Of a stretch of 64,000 nucleotides of DNA, positions 43,384-52,477 are shown piece after piece. Both the position numbers and the translations under genes were made by a program. The notes beneath the pieces were generated by a model. It did no database searches, was not told the origin of the DNA, and worked only from the letters and a program-made list of their open reading frames with translations. The DNA comes from an uncultured Victivallales bacterium (GTDB lineage: Bacteria; Verrucomicrobiota; Lentisphaeria; Victivallales; UBA1829), in assembly GCA_934644965.1 (NCBI GenBank), contig CAKUDG010000016.1, forward strand, positions 1 through 64,000, in the 5' to 3' direction. Position 1 is the stretch's first letter; every line of letters starts with the position of its first letter.

Positions 43384-45417
43384 ATGAAGATCTACGGAAT
43401 TTCTCTTGCGGCGGGATACGGCAAACGCCTTCTCCCTCTGACAGCTCATATACCGAAACCTCTGCTGCCCTTCTGCGGCAAATCCATTATTGACCTTACG
43501 CTGGAAAGACTGCTCTTTTCCGGAGGAGCGGAACTCTGCGTGGTCAACACCCATCATCTCGGGTCCCGGCTGGAGGAGCATCTTTCCGCTCTTCCGTATG
43601 CGGGGAGGCTCCGGATTTTCCCGGAAAAGGAGATCCTCGGGACAGGGGGGCCGTTTGTTCATGCGAAAAGTCTGCTCAGAGAGGCGGATCTGATTCTGCT
43701 TCAGAATGCCGACGTTGTCTGCGATTTTGATGTATCCGCCCTCATAGCTCAGCATGTGGCTGAATCCAATATTGCGACCATGGCATTGATTGACGGACCG
43801 GAAAACCGTGTCCTCTGCGCGGGGGGAAAAGTGTATGACATTCTCGGGAAGCTGTCGCTTTCCCCTCCGGAGGCATTGTCCTCCTCGGCGCGTCTTCTCA
43901 CCTACGGCTGCGTGGCGGCTTTTTCCCCTGAAATTTTCGACTATCTCCCGGAGGAACCCATTTTCTGCAGTCTCATCGACGGTATTCTGAATGCCCTGAA
44001 AGCCAATCCCGGCCGGATCGGCGCCTATCTTCCGCCCCGGCCGTTTGAGTGGACGGACATCGGATCCTTTGGACAATATTTTGAAATACACCGCAGGGCG
44101 CTGGAAAAGGATCCGTTCCGCTTCGGGAAGGACTGCCGGATTGGGGAGAATGTCCGGATGTCGGGATTTGTGTCCGCAGGGGATGGCTGCGAAATCGGAG
44201 ATGGAGCCGTCCTGTCCGACTGCATTCTGCTTCCGGGGACCGGCATCCGCCCCGGGGCGAAACACGTCCGTGAAGTCATCGGCCCGGGCTTTTCCGTTCA
44301 CCGCGACTACCGGGAAATCAGCGCACTGGACATGGTTTCGGGATTTCTTCCGGATCTTCAGGTTGCGTCCTTTGCGGAACAGGGGTCGAGCCGCCGTTTC
44401 TACCGTCTCCGAAAAACATCGGCGCCGGAAGAGAGCAGGGTGCTGATGCTGTCCTCGGCGGAAGACGCGGATTTCCAGCGTTTTATTGACATCGGGCTCT
44501 TTTTCTCCGAACACGGTCTTTCCCAGACTCCACGGATCCATTGCTTCGACTCTGCCCGTTTCGCGGTCCTGATGGAGGACCTCGGCGATGACACCCTCCA
44601 CAGTCTCGCCACCCGGCATGCGGACAAATCTTCCCGTCTGGAAGATCTCTACCGGCATGTCATTGATGCTTCCGCCGACTTCCAGATCAGGGGAAACACC
44701 CTGGTCCAGGAACACTCCTTCCCCCTGCGCCGTTTCGACTATGCCTATCTCCGCTGGGAGTCAGACTACTTCCTGAAGTTTTTTCTGGAAGCCCTCTGCG
44801 GAATCCGGCTGACGGAAGCCGACCGCGCTGCTCTGAAAAAGGAATTCCACACCATTGCGGCGGAGGCGGAGTCCATGCCGCATCTGCTGATGCACCGGGA
44901 TTTTCAGTCCCAGAACATTCTGTTTCATCAGGGGCAGGTTCGCTTTGTGGACTATCAGGGCGCACGGATCGGTCCGTACGCCTATGACATCATGTCGCTG
45001 CTGAAAGACCCCTATTTTATTTTGGAGGACGCTCTCAGGAGCCGTCTGGAACAGTATCATCGGCAGGCGTTGGAGCTTCTCGGGATGCGGATCGGCCTGG
45101 AACAGTACAGAAAGGACTGCACGGTTGTGGCGCTGCAGAGAAACATGCAGTGTCTCGGAGCTTACGGATTTCTCTCCCTGGTCCGGAAGAAGAGGAGATA
45201 TCTGTCCTATGTGGAGCCGTGTCTGCGCTATCTGCGTGACAGTCTGCGTTCTGCGGAGGCGTTTTCCGGGGAATGGAATCTGAGTCTGCTGTCCGAACTG
45301 GCGGCGAAGGCGGAGTCCTCCTTTTCCTGCATGACGGCATCCTCCCTCCCGGAGGGGGGCGGGCGGCTGCCCGACGCCGGCGCAGGGAACGGCAGTCCTG
45401 GAAAGAGGAGATTCTGA
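43384..45417 (+). CDS. Fused MurU-type nucleotidyltransferase and AmgK-type sugar kinase
   Basis: A 677-residue two-enzyme fusion. Residues 1-~240 form a nucleotidyltransferase of the MurU/RmlA type: LAAGYGKRLLPLTAHIPKPLL, VVNTHHLG, GTGGPFVHA and LLQNADVVCDFD. A short hexapeptide-like beta-helix follows (GENVRMSGFVSAGDG). Residues ~325-650 are an aminoglycoside-phosphotransferase-fold kinase with catalytic loop MHRDFQSQNILF (~505) and VDYQGARIGPYAYDI (~520), as in AmgK. In Pseudomonas, AmgK (anomeric MurNAc/GlcNAc kinase) and MurU (MurNAc-1-P uridylyltransferase) are separate, adjacent genes of peptidoglycan recycling. ATG 43384 is chosen by homology; no strong ribosome binding site is seen. 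Confidence 0.82.
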   Translation: MKIYGISLAAGYGKRLLPLTAHIPKPLLPFCGKSIIDLTLERLLFSGGAELCVVNTHHLGSRLEEHLSALPYAGRLRIFPEKEILGTGGPFVHAKSLLREADLILLQNADVVCDFDVSALIAQHVAESNIATMALIDGPENRVLCAGGKVYDILGKLSLSPPEALSSSARLLTYGCVAAFSPEIFDYLPEEPIFCSLIDGILNALKANPGRIGAYLPPRPFEWTDIGSFGQYFEIHRRALEKDPFRFGKDCRIGENVRMSGFVSAGDGCEIGDGAVLSDCILLPGTGIRPGAKHVREVIGPGFSVHRDYREISALDMVSGFLPDLQVASFAEQGSSRRFYRLRKTSAPEESRVLMLSSAEDADFQRFIDIGLFFSEHGLSQTPRIHCFDSARFAVLMEDLGDDTLHSLATRHADKSSRLEDLYRHVIDASADFQIRGNTLVQEHSFPLRRFDYAYLRWESDYFLKFFLEALCGIRLTEADRAALKKEFHTIAAEAESMPHLLMHRDFQSQNILFHQGQVRFVDYQGARIGPYAYDIMSLLKDPYFILEDALRSRLEQYHRQALELLGMRIGLEQYRKDCTVVALQRNMQCLGAYGFLSLVRKKRRYLSYVEPCLRYLRDSLRSAEAFSGEWNLSLLSELAAKAESSFSCMTASSLPEGGGRLPDAGAGNGSPGKRRF

Positions 45418-45420
45418 CAG

Positions 45421-46944
45421 ATGCCTGCAAAAATCCTCCTCACCATGATCGGAGGCCCCATTCAGGGAACCCGCTACCGCTTCGATGAGCGCATGCTCTG
45501 CCTGATCGGCCGGGCGGGGAGCTGTACGCTCCAGCTGACCGGAGAAGCCGGGGAAGGGGTTTCCCGTCATCACTGCCTGCTGGATCTGCAGCCGCCTTCG
45601 GCCTTCATCCGGGATCTCGCCAGCCGGAACGGCACGCTTCTGAACGGCGTCAACATCGGGAAAACCGAACGCAATCAGGACAACAGTACACTGGAGACCC
45701 ACTCCCTTGCTTCCGGAGACGTTTTCCAGATAGGGAGGAATGTCTTCCGGATCGAACTGTTTCCCGCCCTGAAATGCCGTATCTGCCACAAGGTTCTGCC
45801 GGATGGAGAAGCGGAAGTGCAAGCGGGGAAAGAGGATCCCGAAGGTCTCCTTTGTCCGCAATGCCGTGCGGCAGGGCTGAAAACTCCTGTTTCTGCCGCC
45901 GCGGAAACACTTCGGATCCGGAACTGCCGTATCTGCGGAGTGGAGTTCACGACGCTCAGGAATACCGGGGAAAGCCTCTGTCAGGACTGCCGGAAACGCG
46001 TTCCCGACGCCTTTTCCACATGGAAGATGCCGGAAAACGCGGAAGCACCGGATACGCTGCTGCATATTCCCGGATACAAGGTGCTCCGCCAGATCGGACG
46101 CGGAGGGATGGGAGCGGTATATCTGGCGCAGTCTCGCGAGACGCTGGAAAAAGTGGCTGTCAAAGTCCTTCTTCCTGACGTTGCCGTTCACGAGAGCTGC
46201 CGCGACGATTTCATCCGCGAGGCCGAAAACCTGAAACAGCTCAGGCATCCCAATATCATTGAACTCAAACAGTGCAGCAGCAGCGGAGGCGCCCTGTACC
46301 TGGTTCTGGAATATTGTTCCGGCGGCACGCTGCGGGAATATCTGAATCGGCAGGGGAAGGTTTTCAATCTGCCTATGGCGCTGAATCTGCTGTACCAGAT
46401 TCTGGATGCGCTCGACTATGCGCACCATACGCGTCTGACCCAGTTCTCCATGATGGACGTCGAACCCATGGAAGTTTCCGGACTCGTCCACCGTGACATC
46501 AAACCGGAAAACATCTTCATCTGGGAAGGCTACGGCGGCATCTCCGCGAAAATCGCCGATTTCGGCATTTCCAAAGCCTACGATCTTGCCGGAATCAGCG
46601 GCTGGACGCGTACAGGAGACTTTTCCGGCACGCTCGGCTTCATCCCGAAACAGCAGTTCCTGAATTTTAAATACGTCAAACCCGAAGTCGACGTCTGGGC
46701 CGCCGCGGCCACGTTCTTCTACATGCTGACGGGAAAGCCTCCGCGCAGATTCTCTCCCAAAGAGGATATTGCCAAACTTTTTGAAGAACACCCGATTCCC
46801 GTCCGGGCGCTGAATCCGGATATTCCTCTTCCCATTGCCCAGACCCTTCACGCCGCCCTTGAAGACCGCAGGGAACTCAAGTTCAAAAGTGCCGCCGCCC
46901 TGAAATTCGCCATGCAGGATGCCGCAAAGAAAGCGTCTCTCTGA
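45421..46944 (+). CDS. FHA-zinc ribbon-Ser/Thr protein kinase
   Basis: A 507-residue cytoplasmic protein. An FHA domain (residues ~10-100) contains LIGRAGSCTLQL, VSRHHC and ASRNGTLLNG. Two Cys4 zinc-ribbon-like motifs follow: CRICHK with CPQC, and CRICGVEF with CQDC. A Hanks kinase (~220-490) has glycine loop IGRGGMGAVYLAQ, VAVKVLLPD, HRDIKPENIF and DFGISKA. No membrane span. AGGAG precedes the ATG, three bases after the MurU-AmgK stop, so the two are one operon. FHA domains bind phosphothreonine; the zinc ribbons may mediate protein contacts. Confidence 0.93.
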   Translation: MPAKILLTMIGGPIQGTRYRFDERMLCLIGRAGSCTLQLTGEAGEGVSRHHCLLDLQPPSAFIRDLASRNGTLLNGVNIGKTERNQDNSTLETHSLASGDVFQIGRNVFRIELFPALKCRICHKVLPDGEAEVQAGKEDPEGLLCPQCRAAGLKTPVSAAAETLRIRNCRICGVEFTTLRNTGESLCQDCRKRVPDAFSTWKMPENAEAPDTLLHIPGYKVLRQIGRGGMGAVYLAQSRETLEKVAVKVLLPDVAVHESCRDDFIREAENLKQLRHPNIIELKQCSSSGGALYLVLEYCSGGTLREYLNRQGKVFNLPMALNLLYQILDALDYAHHTRLTQFSMMDVEPMEVSGLVHRDIKPENIFIWEGYGGISAKIADFGISKAYDLAGISGWTRTGDFSGTLGFIPKQQFLNFKYVKPEVDVWAAAATFFYMLTGKPPRRFSPKEDIAKLFEEHPIPVRALNPDIPLPIAQTLHAALEDRRELKFKSAAALKFAMQDAAKKASL

Positions 46945-47022
46945 CACATGGAAACACGGCAGAACGGGAACTCGAAAACTTATTTTACTTAAGAACAACA
47001 GAGAAAGGACCCTCCCCCGCCG

Positions 47023-47970
47023 ATGAATATCAATCCTTTTCCCGACACCGTCCGGAAAATTGCCGTGCTGTCTCCCGCCGGGATTCCCCCACGCGGGAAT
47101 CTGGAGGAATCCATGACCCTCATCCGCTCCTGGGGAATCGAAGTGCTGCCGGGACAGGACCTCTTCACCCGCGGGGAGGAGGAGTACTTCGCTGCCGACC
47201 GGGAAGCGCGCGCAGAAGACATGAACCGGATGATCTCGGATCCGGAGGTGGATCTGATTCTCTGCTCAAGAGGAGGATACGGATCGGCGCAGATCCTGCC
47301 GCTGCTGGACTGGGACACGCTCCGGGAAAGGCGTCTGCCAGTACTGGGATTCAGCGACATCACAGCACTGCATCTGGGGATGCTGGCCTCCGGAGCCGGC
47401 ATCCCCGTTGCCTGCCAGATGGGGGCGAGGCTGCGGGAAAGCTCCGCCGACAGCTTTACCATGAACTCCATGCGCCTGGCTCTGGGGCAGGCTCTTTTCC
47501 TGAGGGAGCGCGGCGGGACTCTTCCCGCCGGCGGAAAAGAGGACGTATCACTGCTCCCTTCTTCCCTGCGCCGGACAACTGTCATGACTCCCTGCGTACG
47601 GGGAAATGCCGAAGGCTGGATTCTTCCGGCCAATCTCTCGATTCTGGCCTCCCTCTGCGGAACGCCCTGGCTTCCCTCTTTCCGCAATGCGGTGCTGCTG
47701 CTGGAAGACATCGGGGAAAAAACCAGGATCCTCGACAGGCACCTGACCCAGCTCCTGCTTTCGGGAATTCTTTCGGAGGTCTCCGCTTTGATTTTCGGAG
47801 ACTACAGAAACTGCGGAACAGGCGAAGAACTCGAACGGATTATCCGGAGGACGGCGTCCCGGATTTCTGTTCCCGTCTACAGCGGCGTTCCCTTCGGTCA
47901 TTCGCTCCCGAGTCTTTCCTTTCTCTGCGGTGCCCGCGTCCGGATAGAGGACGATGTCCTCTGCTTCTGA
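47023..47970 (+). CDS. ldcA: LD-carboxypeptidase (peptidase S66, LdcA/MccF-like)
   Basis: A 315-residue serine peptidase of family S66. The nucleophile Ser is in GFSDITALHLGML, preceded by SRGGYGSAQILPLLD; the Glu is in LLEDIGE and the His in PFGHSLPSL. It lacks a signal peptide, as expected for cytosolic LdcA, which trims murein tetrapeptides during peptidoglycan recycling. It follows the FHA kinase by 78 bases. Together with MurU-AmgK it forms a recycling cluster. An MccF-type immunity role is the alternative, less likely here. Confidence 0.88.
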   Translation: MNINPFPDTVRKIAVLSPAGIPPRGNLEESMTLIRSWGIEVLPGQDLFTRGEEEYFAADREARAEDMNRMISDPEVDLILCSRGGYGSAQILPLLDWDTLRERRLPVLGFSDITALHLGMLASGAGIPVACQMGARLRESSADSFTMNSMRLALGQALFLRERGGTLPAGGKEDVSLLPSSLRRTTVMTPCVRGNAEGWILPANLSILASLCGTPWLPSFRNAVLLLEDIGEKTRILDRHLTQLLLSGILSEVSALIFGDYRNCGTGEELERIIRRTASRISVPVYSGVPFGHSLPSLSFLCGARVRIEDDVLCF

Positions 47971-48203
47971 ACAACTTTTGTCAGAAAACCATATGCAGCG
48001 CTCTATTGCGCTTTTTTGTGTTCTTTCCCCGCTTTCCCAGATGGGAATGCGGGGAAAGGTGGAGGTGAAGAAGGTAAAAAGGGAAAGAGAACAAGAGCGG
48101 AGATTCCGGATTTTTTTCTTTTGAAGGGAGTTGAAATTCCTGAATTTCATATTCTATTTGCTCCGGAGTCAAAAATCTATTCAAAAGGTTCGGATTTCAT
48201 TTT

Positions 48204-48632
48204 ATGGATACAAAAATATTCGGAGTGGTTGTCAGGGTCCGCAACCTGGAACTTTGCAGAGCGTTTTACAGGGACGTCCTTGATTTGGGGACGCCTCTGC
48301 TGGACAGCAATTTCTGGGTGGAATTCCGTCTGGGCTCGTCGCGTCTCTGCCTGGAAAAAATCGAGTGGGAGGACGAGTCCGCTCCCAAAGAAGATCAGGG
48401 AGGGGAATCTTCTTCTTCCTCCTCCGGCATTTCCTGGATTCTCATGGTGAAGGATCTGGAGGATTTCGCCAACCGGATCGCCGCCTATGGATATGCCGCG
48501 GAATCGAAGGCGTGCGACAGTTTCGGCTTTTCACTGCTCCGCTTCCGGGATCCGGAAGGCAATCCGTTTCTTGTATCCGCGGAAAGAACACCCAATGCCG
48601 GTCGGGAAACCGGGAAAGGAACTGGTTTATGA
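48204..48632 (+). CDS. VOC/glyoxalase-family protein
   Basis: A 142-residue protein with the betaalphabetabetabeta pattern of the glyoxalase/bleomycin-resistance superfamily: VVVRVRNLELCRAFYRDVLDLG at the start and FSLLRFRDPEGNPFLV at the end. A Ser/Glu-rich insert (EDQGGESSSSSSG) separates the two halves. The activity cannot be named from sequence. It overlaps the next gene by 4 bases (ATGA at 48629-48632). Confidence 0.85.
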   Translation: MDTKIFGVVVRVRNLELCRAFYRDVLDLGTPLLDSNFWVEFRLGSSRLCLEKIEWEDESAPKEDQGGESSSSSSGISWILMVKDLEDFANRIAAYGYAAESKACDSFGFSLLRFRDPEGNPFLVSAERTPNAGRETGKGTGL

Positions 48633-49822
48633 AGACAAGCTTTACTGTTGTTGTCCGGAGAGCACGCATTTCCGTTTTTGCGGCGTTCTGCCTTATCTTT
48701 TCCAGCATGATGATGTTTCCGCTCCTTGCAGCAGCGGGGCAGTCCCGTCAGATTCTGTCCAATGTGCCGGGGGATTCGGGGTCACTGCTTGTAGTTGACT
48801 ACGGAAAGCTGAAAGAGTCCCGATTCTTTGAACAGATCCGCGCCTCCATGCCGGAGGAAACGAAGAAGGTGCTGGAACAGTATGTGGAAAAACTCCAGAA
48901 TGCAGGGATTTCCGTCAATCCCGGCAGAATCATTCTTTTTGCCGAGGATCTGTTGTCCGATACGACGGGCGGAGGCGTCCTTCTGGAATCTTCCGTAACC
49001 GCCGGACAGATTGAAAAATTCCTGAGGGACAATCATCTTATCGGCGAACCTTCCGCTTCCTTTCAGGTCCTTTCCGTGGAAGGCAGGAAGACCTTTGTCC
49101 TGAATCCGGCTGCATTGAAGAACGGTCTGAATACGGGCGCTGTGCTTCCCCCTGCTTCTCCGGACAGCCTGTCCATCACACCCATGGAGAACGGACAGAT
49201 CCTTCTGACGGACAAAGCTCATCTTCCCGCGATTCTCCAGTCCCCGAAAGGCAGCCCCGGTAAACTGGGGGAGGCGCTGGGCATTCTGGATATGGATTCC
49301 ATGATCTACGGGGTGATTGTTTCAGAAAAGCTGGCGGTCTATGGGAGGAAACTGGATCCCGGAATGGCGGGAGGCGGCAGCGGCGGGACAGCTTCTTCCA
49401 ATGGCGCTTCCCTTGCGGGAGGAATCAAAGCACTTTTCTTCTGGGGGAATCTTACGGGGGAGGATCTCTCGGGATTTGAAGGAAACCTGGTCTTTGTCGC
49501 AGGAGACAGCGAAACCGCCGCCCGTTCCGTTGCAATGCTTCAGCAGAGTTTCCTCATTCTCATGATGGCTCTTGGGCAGGATCCGGAAAGTCAGGAACTC
49601 TCCACTCAGCTTTTATCGGCGGTCAGCATTTTCGGGAAAGAAAACCTCATTCAGATCCGGGTGAACTTTCCGGAGGAACTCCTGAAAAAGATTGCCCGGC
49701 TTGCGGAAAGTGTTCTGCCGCAGAATTTCGTGGGAGATGTCATGGAGCCTCTTTCTGCACCTCTGCCTTCTTCAACTGCTCCGATCAAAGCGGTGACTCC
49801 TGCAGGAGAAGGAGGAAAATAA
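48629..49822 (+). CDS. Exported protein of unknown function
   Basis: A 397-residue protein with a clear signal peptide (MKTSFTVVVRRARISVFAAF, then a hydrophobic core ending LLAAAGQ). The mature part alternates helices and strands and contains a Gly/Ser-rich insert (GGGSGGTASSNGASLAGG). No family recognised; the overall pattern suggests two repeated alpha/beta domains. GGAAAGGA precedes the ATG. It is coupled to the VOC gene by ATGA. Confidence 0.75.
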   Translation: MKTSFTVVVRRARISVFAAFCLIFSSMMMFPLLAAAGQSRQILSNVPGDSGSLLVVDYGKLKESRFFEQIRASMPEETKKVLEQYVEKLQNAGISVNPGRIILFAEDLLSDTTGGGVLLESSVTAGQIEKFLRDNHLIGEPSASFQVLSVEGRKTFVLNPAALKNGLNTGAVLPPASPDSLSITPMENGQILLTDKAHLPAILQSPKGSPGKLGEALGILDMDSMIYGVIVSEKLAVYGRKLDPGMAGGGSGGTASSNGASLAGGIKALFFWGNLTGEDLSGFEGNLVFVAGDSETAARSVAMLQQSFLILMMALGQDPESQELSTQLLSAVSIFGKENLIQIRVNFPEELLKKIARLAESVLPQNFVGDVMEPLSAPLPSSTAPIKAVTPAGEGGK

Positions 49823-50094
49823 GTTTCCGCGGCGGGAAAGGAAAGAAGGGAGACACAGGAAAGAAGGAAGGCGGGAAGTCTTCCGCGCCTTCTTCTTTTC
49901 CCCCAGCTTCCCCCAACTTCTCATTTTCCGTTTCCGACGCGAGGAAGGCGGGATGCGGGGAGAGGAAGGGTGACGACACCTCTTGATGAAATTACAGAGG
50001 CGGAACTTCTTCCTTTCTTTCTTTTATGCCGCCTTCCGATGAAGGAAGAACCCCGGCGTCGTATGATTTCAGTTCATCCACATGCTGTTCCGGT

Positions 50095-52335
50095 TCATTC
50101 ACGTTCCGGCAGCAGTTTCCAGATCCGGGACTCCCGCGCCTTCAAGACGAGATCTCCGGCTTTTCTGCCGTTGACAAAGACCGTCGTGGAGTGCTTGCGA
50201 TCCAGCTCGTTTTCGATGCGGATCTCGCCCTTTTGCCAGTCGGCGGAAAGAATTCTGACGCAGTCCAGCCCGAAGGCATGGCGGAGATGCGTGTTGACGG
50301 CGACTCCCCCGAATTCCCGCAGGATGCGCCCCAGATACAAATAGAGATCGATGAAGAGGGAATAACTGTTTTCGGCGTGACTGTGTTTGTAAAGACCGGA
50401 TTCATCGTCCATCTGGGGATTGTTTTCAAAGATGCTGTACAGGATTTCGTTGCGGTGGGGGTTGCCTTCGAGACTTTTTTCATCGCGGAACACCATGGTC
50501 TGTCGGAAGGCGGCGATTCCGCGTTCGGCATACACGGCTTTGCCAGTGGCCCTGTAAAGACGCATCAGCAGATAGCCCACCCAGGCGACGGATTGATTTC
50601 CCGTTGCCGTGCACTGGGTCCGGGCGTAGTCCGGCCAGGGATAGTAGCTTGTGGCCATCATTCCCCGCGATTTCCAGTGAACGGAATCATAAAAGGATCC
50701 GGGAAGATTCGGCACGTTGTAGCCCATCTGCATGATGTTCCCGAACAGCTGGACCTTTTCCGCCGCTTCCAGCCAGCGGGAATCTTTCTCCTGATCATAA
50801 AGATCCAGAAATGCCCGGAGCATAGTTCGGTAGCCGTCCACGTCCCAGAAGTCCGGGTAGTCGGTTTCACATCCGCCCATGGAAAAGAGGCCCTGCTCCT
50901 CCAGATCCAGGAGACAGCGCCCGGCGGTTTTGAGATAGGCGTTGCGCAGACGTTCATCCCCGGTGGCCTGATACAGTCTGATCAGCGCCGGGATCCATGC
51001 CTGCGTTTCGGAATACTGGCTGATCCAGCCGGGCTTTTCCTTCGGGCTCAGATCGGAATGATACAGGCGCCGGAAATGACCGTCCGGCTGCTGGAGCTTC
51101 AGGACGTCTTCCAGAATGTCGAACGGATAAGGAGTTTTGAACAGGGTTGCGTCCTGAAAATAGAGATCCATGGCGTCGCAGATCATTTCCGGGAGCGCCA
51201 GACTGTCCAGCGCATCGGGTTCAAAGGGAGCGCCCCAGCCCGTTTTCTCGCAGAAGGGGATGATGTCTTTCATGAAGCTTCCCGTATGGAAGGGATAGGT
51301 CAGTCTGGAACTGCCGGCGAAATGATGGTACAGATAGAAATGAATCAGTCTTTCCGCACGGTCGCGGTCTTCTTGGTTTCCTGTCAGCCGATGGCGCCGG
51401 TAGAATTCCCCCGCCTTCAGGAGGTCGTATTCCAGCCAGGAACAGCCGAACTGGTCTTCGGGACGGAATCCGGTGTTGAACTGTCCGAAAAAGTCGGAGA
51501 AGTAATGCGCGGCGTAATGATCGGCCTCCTTCTCGCCCCGGAGTTCCGAACGTTTCCAGATCGTGGTGACTTTGGTCGAAAAATCCTCCATATCGGTCTG
51601 CGGCGTGTGAACCGGTGAGGGATCAAGACGCCAGAGCACATTCGAGAGATGTCCCGCATGTTCCTCTCCCCCTTTGCCGAAAAACCAGAAGAAACGCAGA
51701 TCAAGCGGTCCGTCCACTGCCTCGCGCAGGCGGAACACATGCGCCAGATCCGTATCCTCCCGTTCCGTTTCGGAAATCCGGTCGAGATCCGTTTCAAAGT
51801 ACGCCTCCCCGAAATAGAGATGTCCGGAGCAGGTGAAGAAAATCCGGTTGTTTGCCGCCCTCGCCAGATAATCGCTCCAGTCCTTCTGAAACGGATAGGC
51901 GCCCTGATTCATTTTGCGCGAAATCCATTTGTAGGAGACGTAGGTGAAGTCTGCAACAGGGCCTTCGTTGAAATAGCGGGTGCGGAACTGTGCATCGCCG
52001 CCGTGACGGTAATGAATGTCGCGGACGAAATAGAGTTCGTTTTCCTCCGCGTCAAAGGCCGGATGAATCCTTTCCCCGCCCGAATCCCGGACGATCTGAA
52101 TCCCCCCGCCGCTCCTGTGGACGGCGGAAACATTCCCGAGATCCGCTTCCGCCTTCCTGCGCCATAAACCGCGTTCCAGAACATACCCCTGAAGACGATT
52201 CCCCGTGACGATGAGCGCTTTCTCCCCTTCGACAATCCCCGCCTGATATTCAGGCAGCTCCTCCAGACGAAGGGTTCTTGCCTCCCTGGCATAGTTCAGA
52301 ATCTTTTCCTGGCGCGCTGCAATCTGTTCATTCAT
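50095..52335 (-). CDS. Large helical-barrel protein, possible glycoside hydrolase or lyase
   Basis: A 746-residue protein without signal peptide. The central 350 residues show repeated helix pairs typical of (alpha/alpha)6 barrels, as in several glycosidases and polysaccharide lyases: GWISQYSETQAWIPALIRLYQATGDERLRNAYL and WDVDGYRTMLRAFLDLY. A beta-sandwich-like C-terminus ends the protein (RIENELDRKHSTTVFVNGRK). No exact family recognised. It is the last gene of the leftward DUF4838 locus, which supports a carbohydrate role. Confidence 0.7.
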   Translation of the reverse strand: MNEQIAARQEKILNYAREARTLRLEELPEYQAGIVEGEKALIVTGNRLQGYVLERGLWRRKAEADLGNVSAVHRSGGGIQIVRDSGGERIHPAFDAEENELYFVRDIHYRHGGDAQFRTRYFNEGPVADFTYVSYKWISRKMNQGAYPFQKDWSDYLARAANNRIFFTCSGHLYFGEAYFETDLDRISETEREDTDLAHVFRLREAVDGPLDLRFFWFFGKGGEEHAGHLSNVLWRLDPSPVHTPQTDMEDFSTKVTTIWKRSELRGEKEADHYAAHYFSDFFGQFNTGFRPEDQFGCSWLEYDLLKAGEFYRRHRLTGNQEDRDRAERLIHFYLYHHFAGSSRLTYPFHTGSFMKDIIPFCEKTGWGAPFEPDALDSLALPEMICDAMDLYFQDATLFKTPYPFDILEDVLKLQQPDGHFRRLYHSDLSPKEKPGWISQYSETQAWIPALIRLYQATGDERLRNAYLKTAGRCLLDLEEQGLFSMGGCETDYPDFWDVDGYRTMLRAFLDLYDQEKDSRWLEAAEKVQLFGNIMQMGYNVPNLPGSFYDSVHWKSRGMMATSYYPWPDYARTQCTATGNQSVAWVGYLLMRLYRATGKAVYAERGIAAFRQTMVFRDEKSLEGNPHRNEILYSIFENNPQMDDESGLYKHSHAENSYSLFIDLYLYLGRILREFGGVAVNTHLRHAFGLDCVRILSADWQKGEIRIENELDRKHSTTVFVNGRKAGDLVLKARESRIWKLLPERE

Positions 52336-52477
52336 GATTTCCCTCCCGGGTGCATTTCTCAGAGAGATGTCTTTCTCGGGTTTCCGCCGCCATCCTGTTT
52401 CCTCCTTTCTTCTCCTCCGCAGGGGGTCCGAGGGGAAAAAAGGAGGGAGCGGGGAGGTGGAGAATTCCTTTGCGGGC

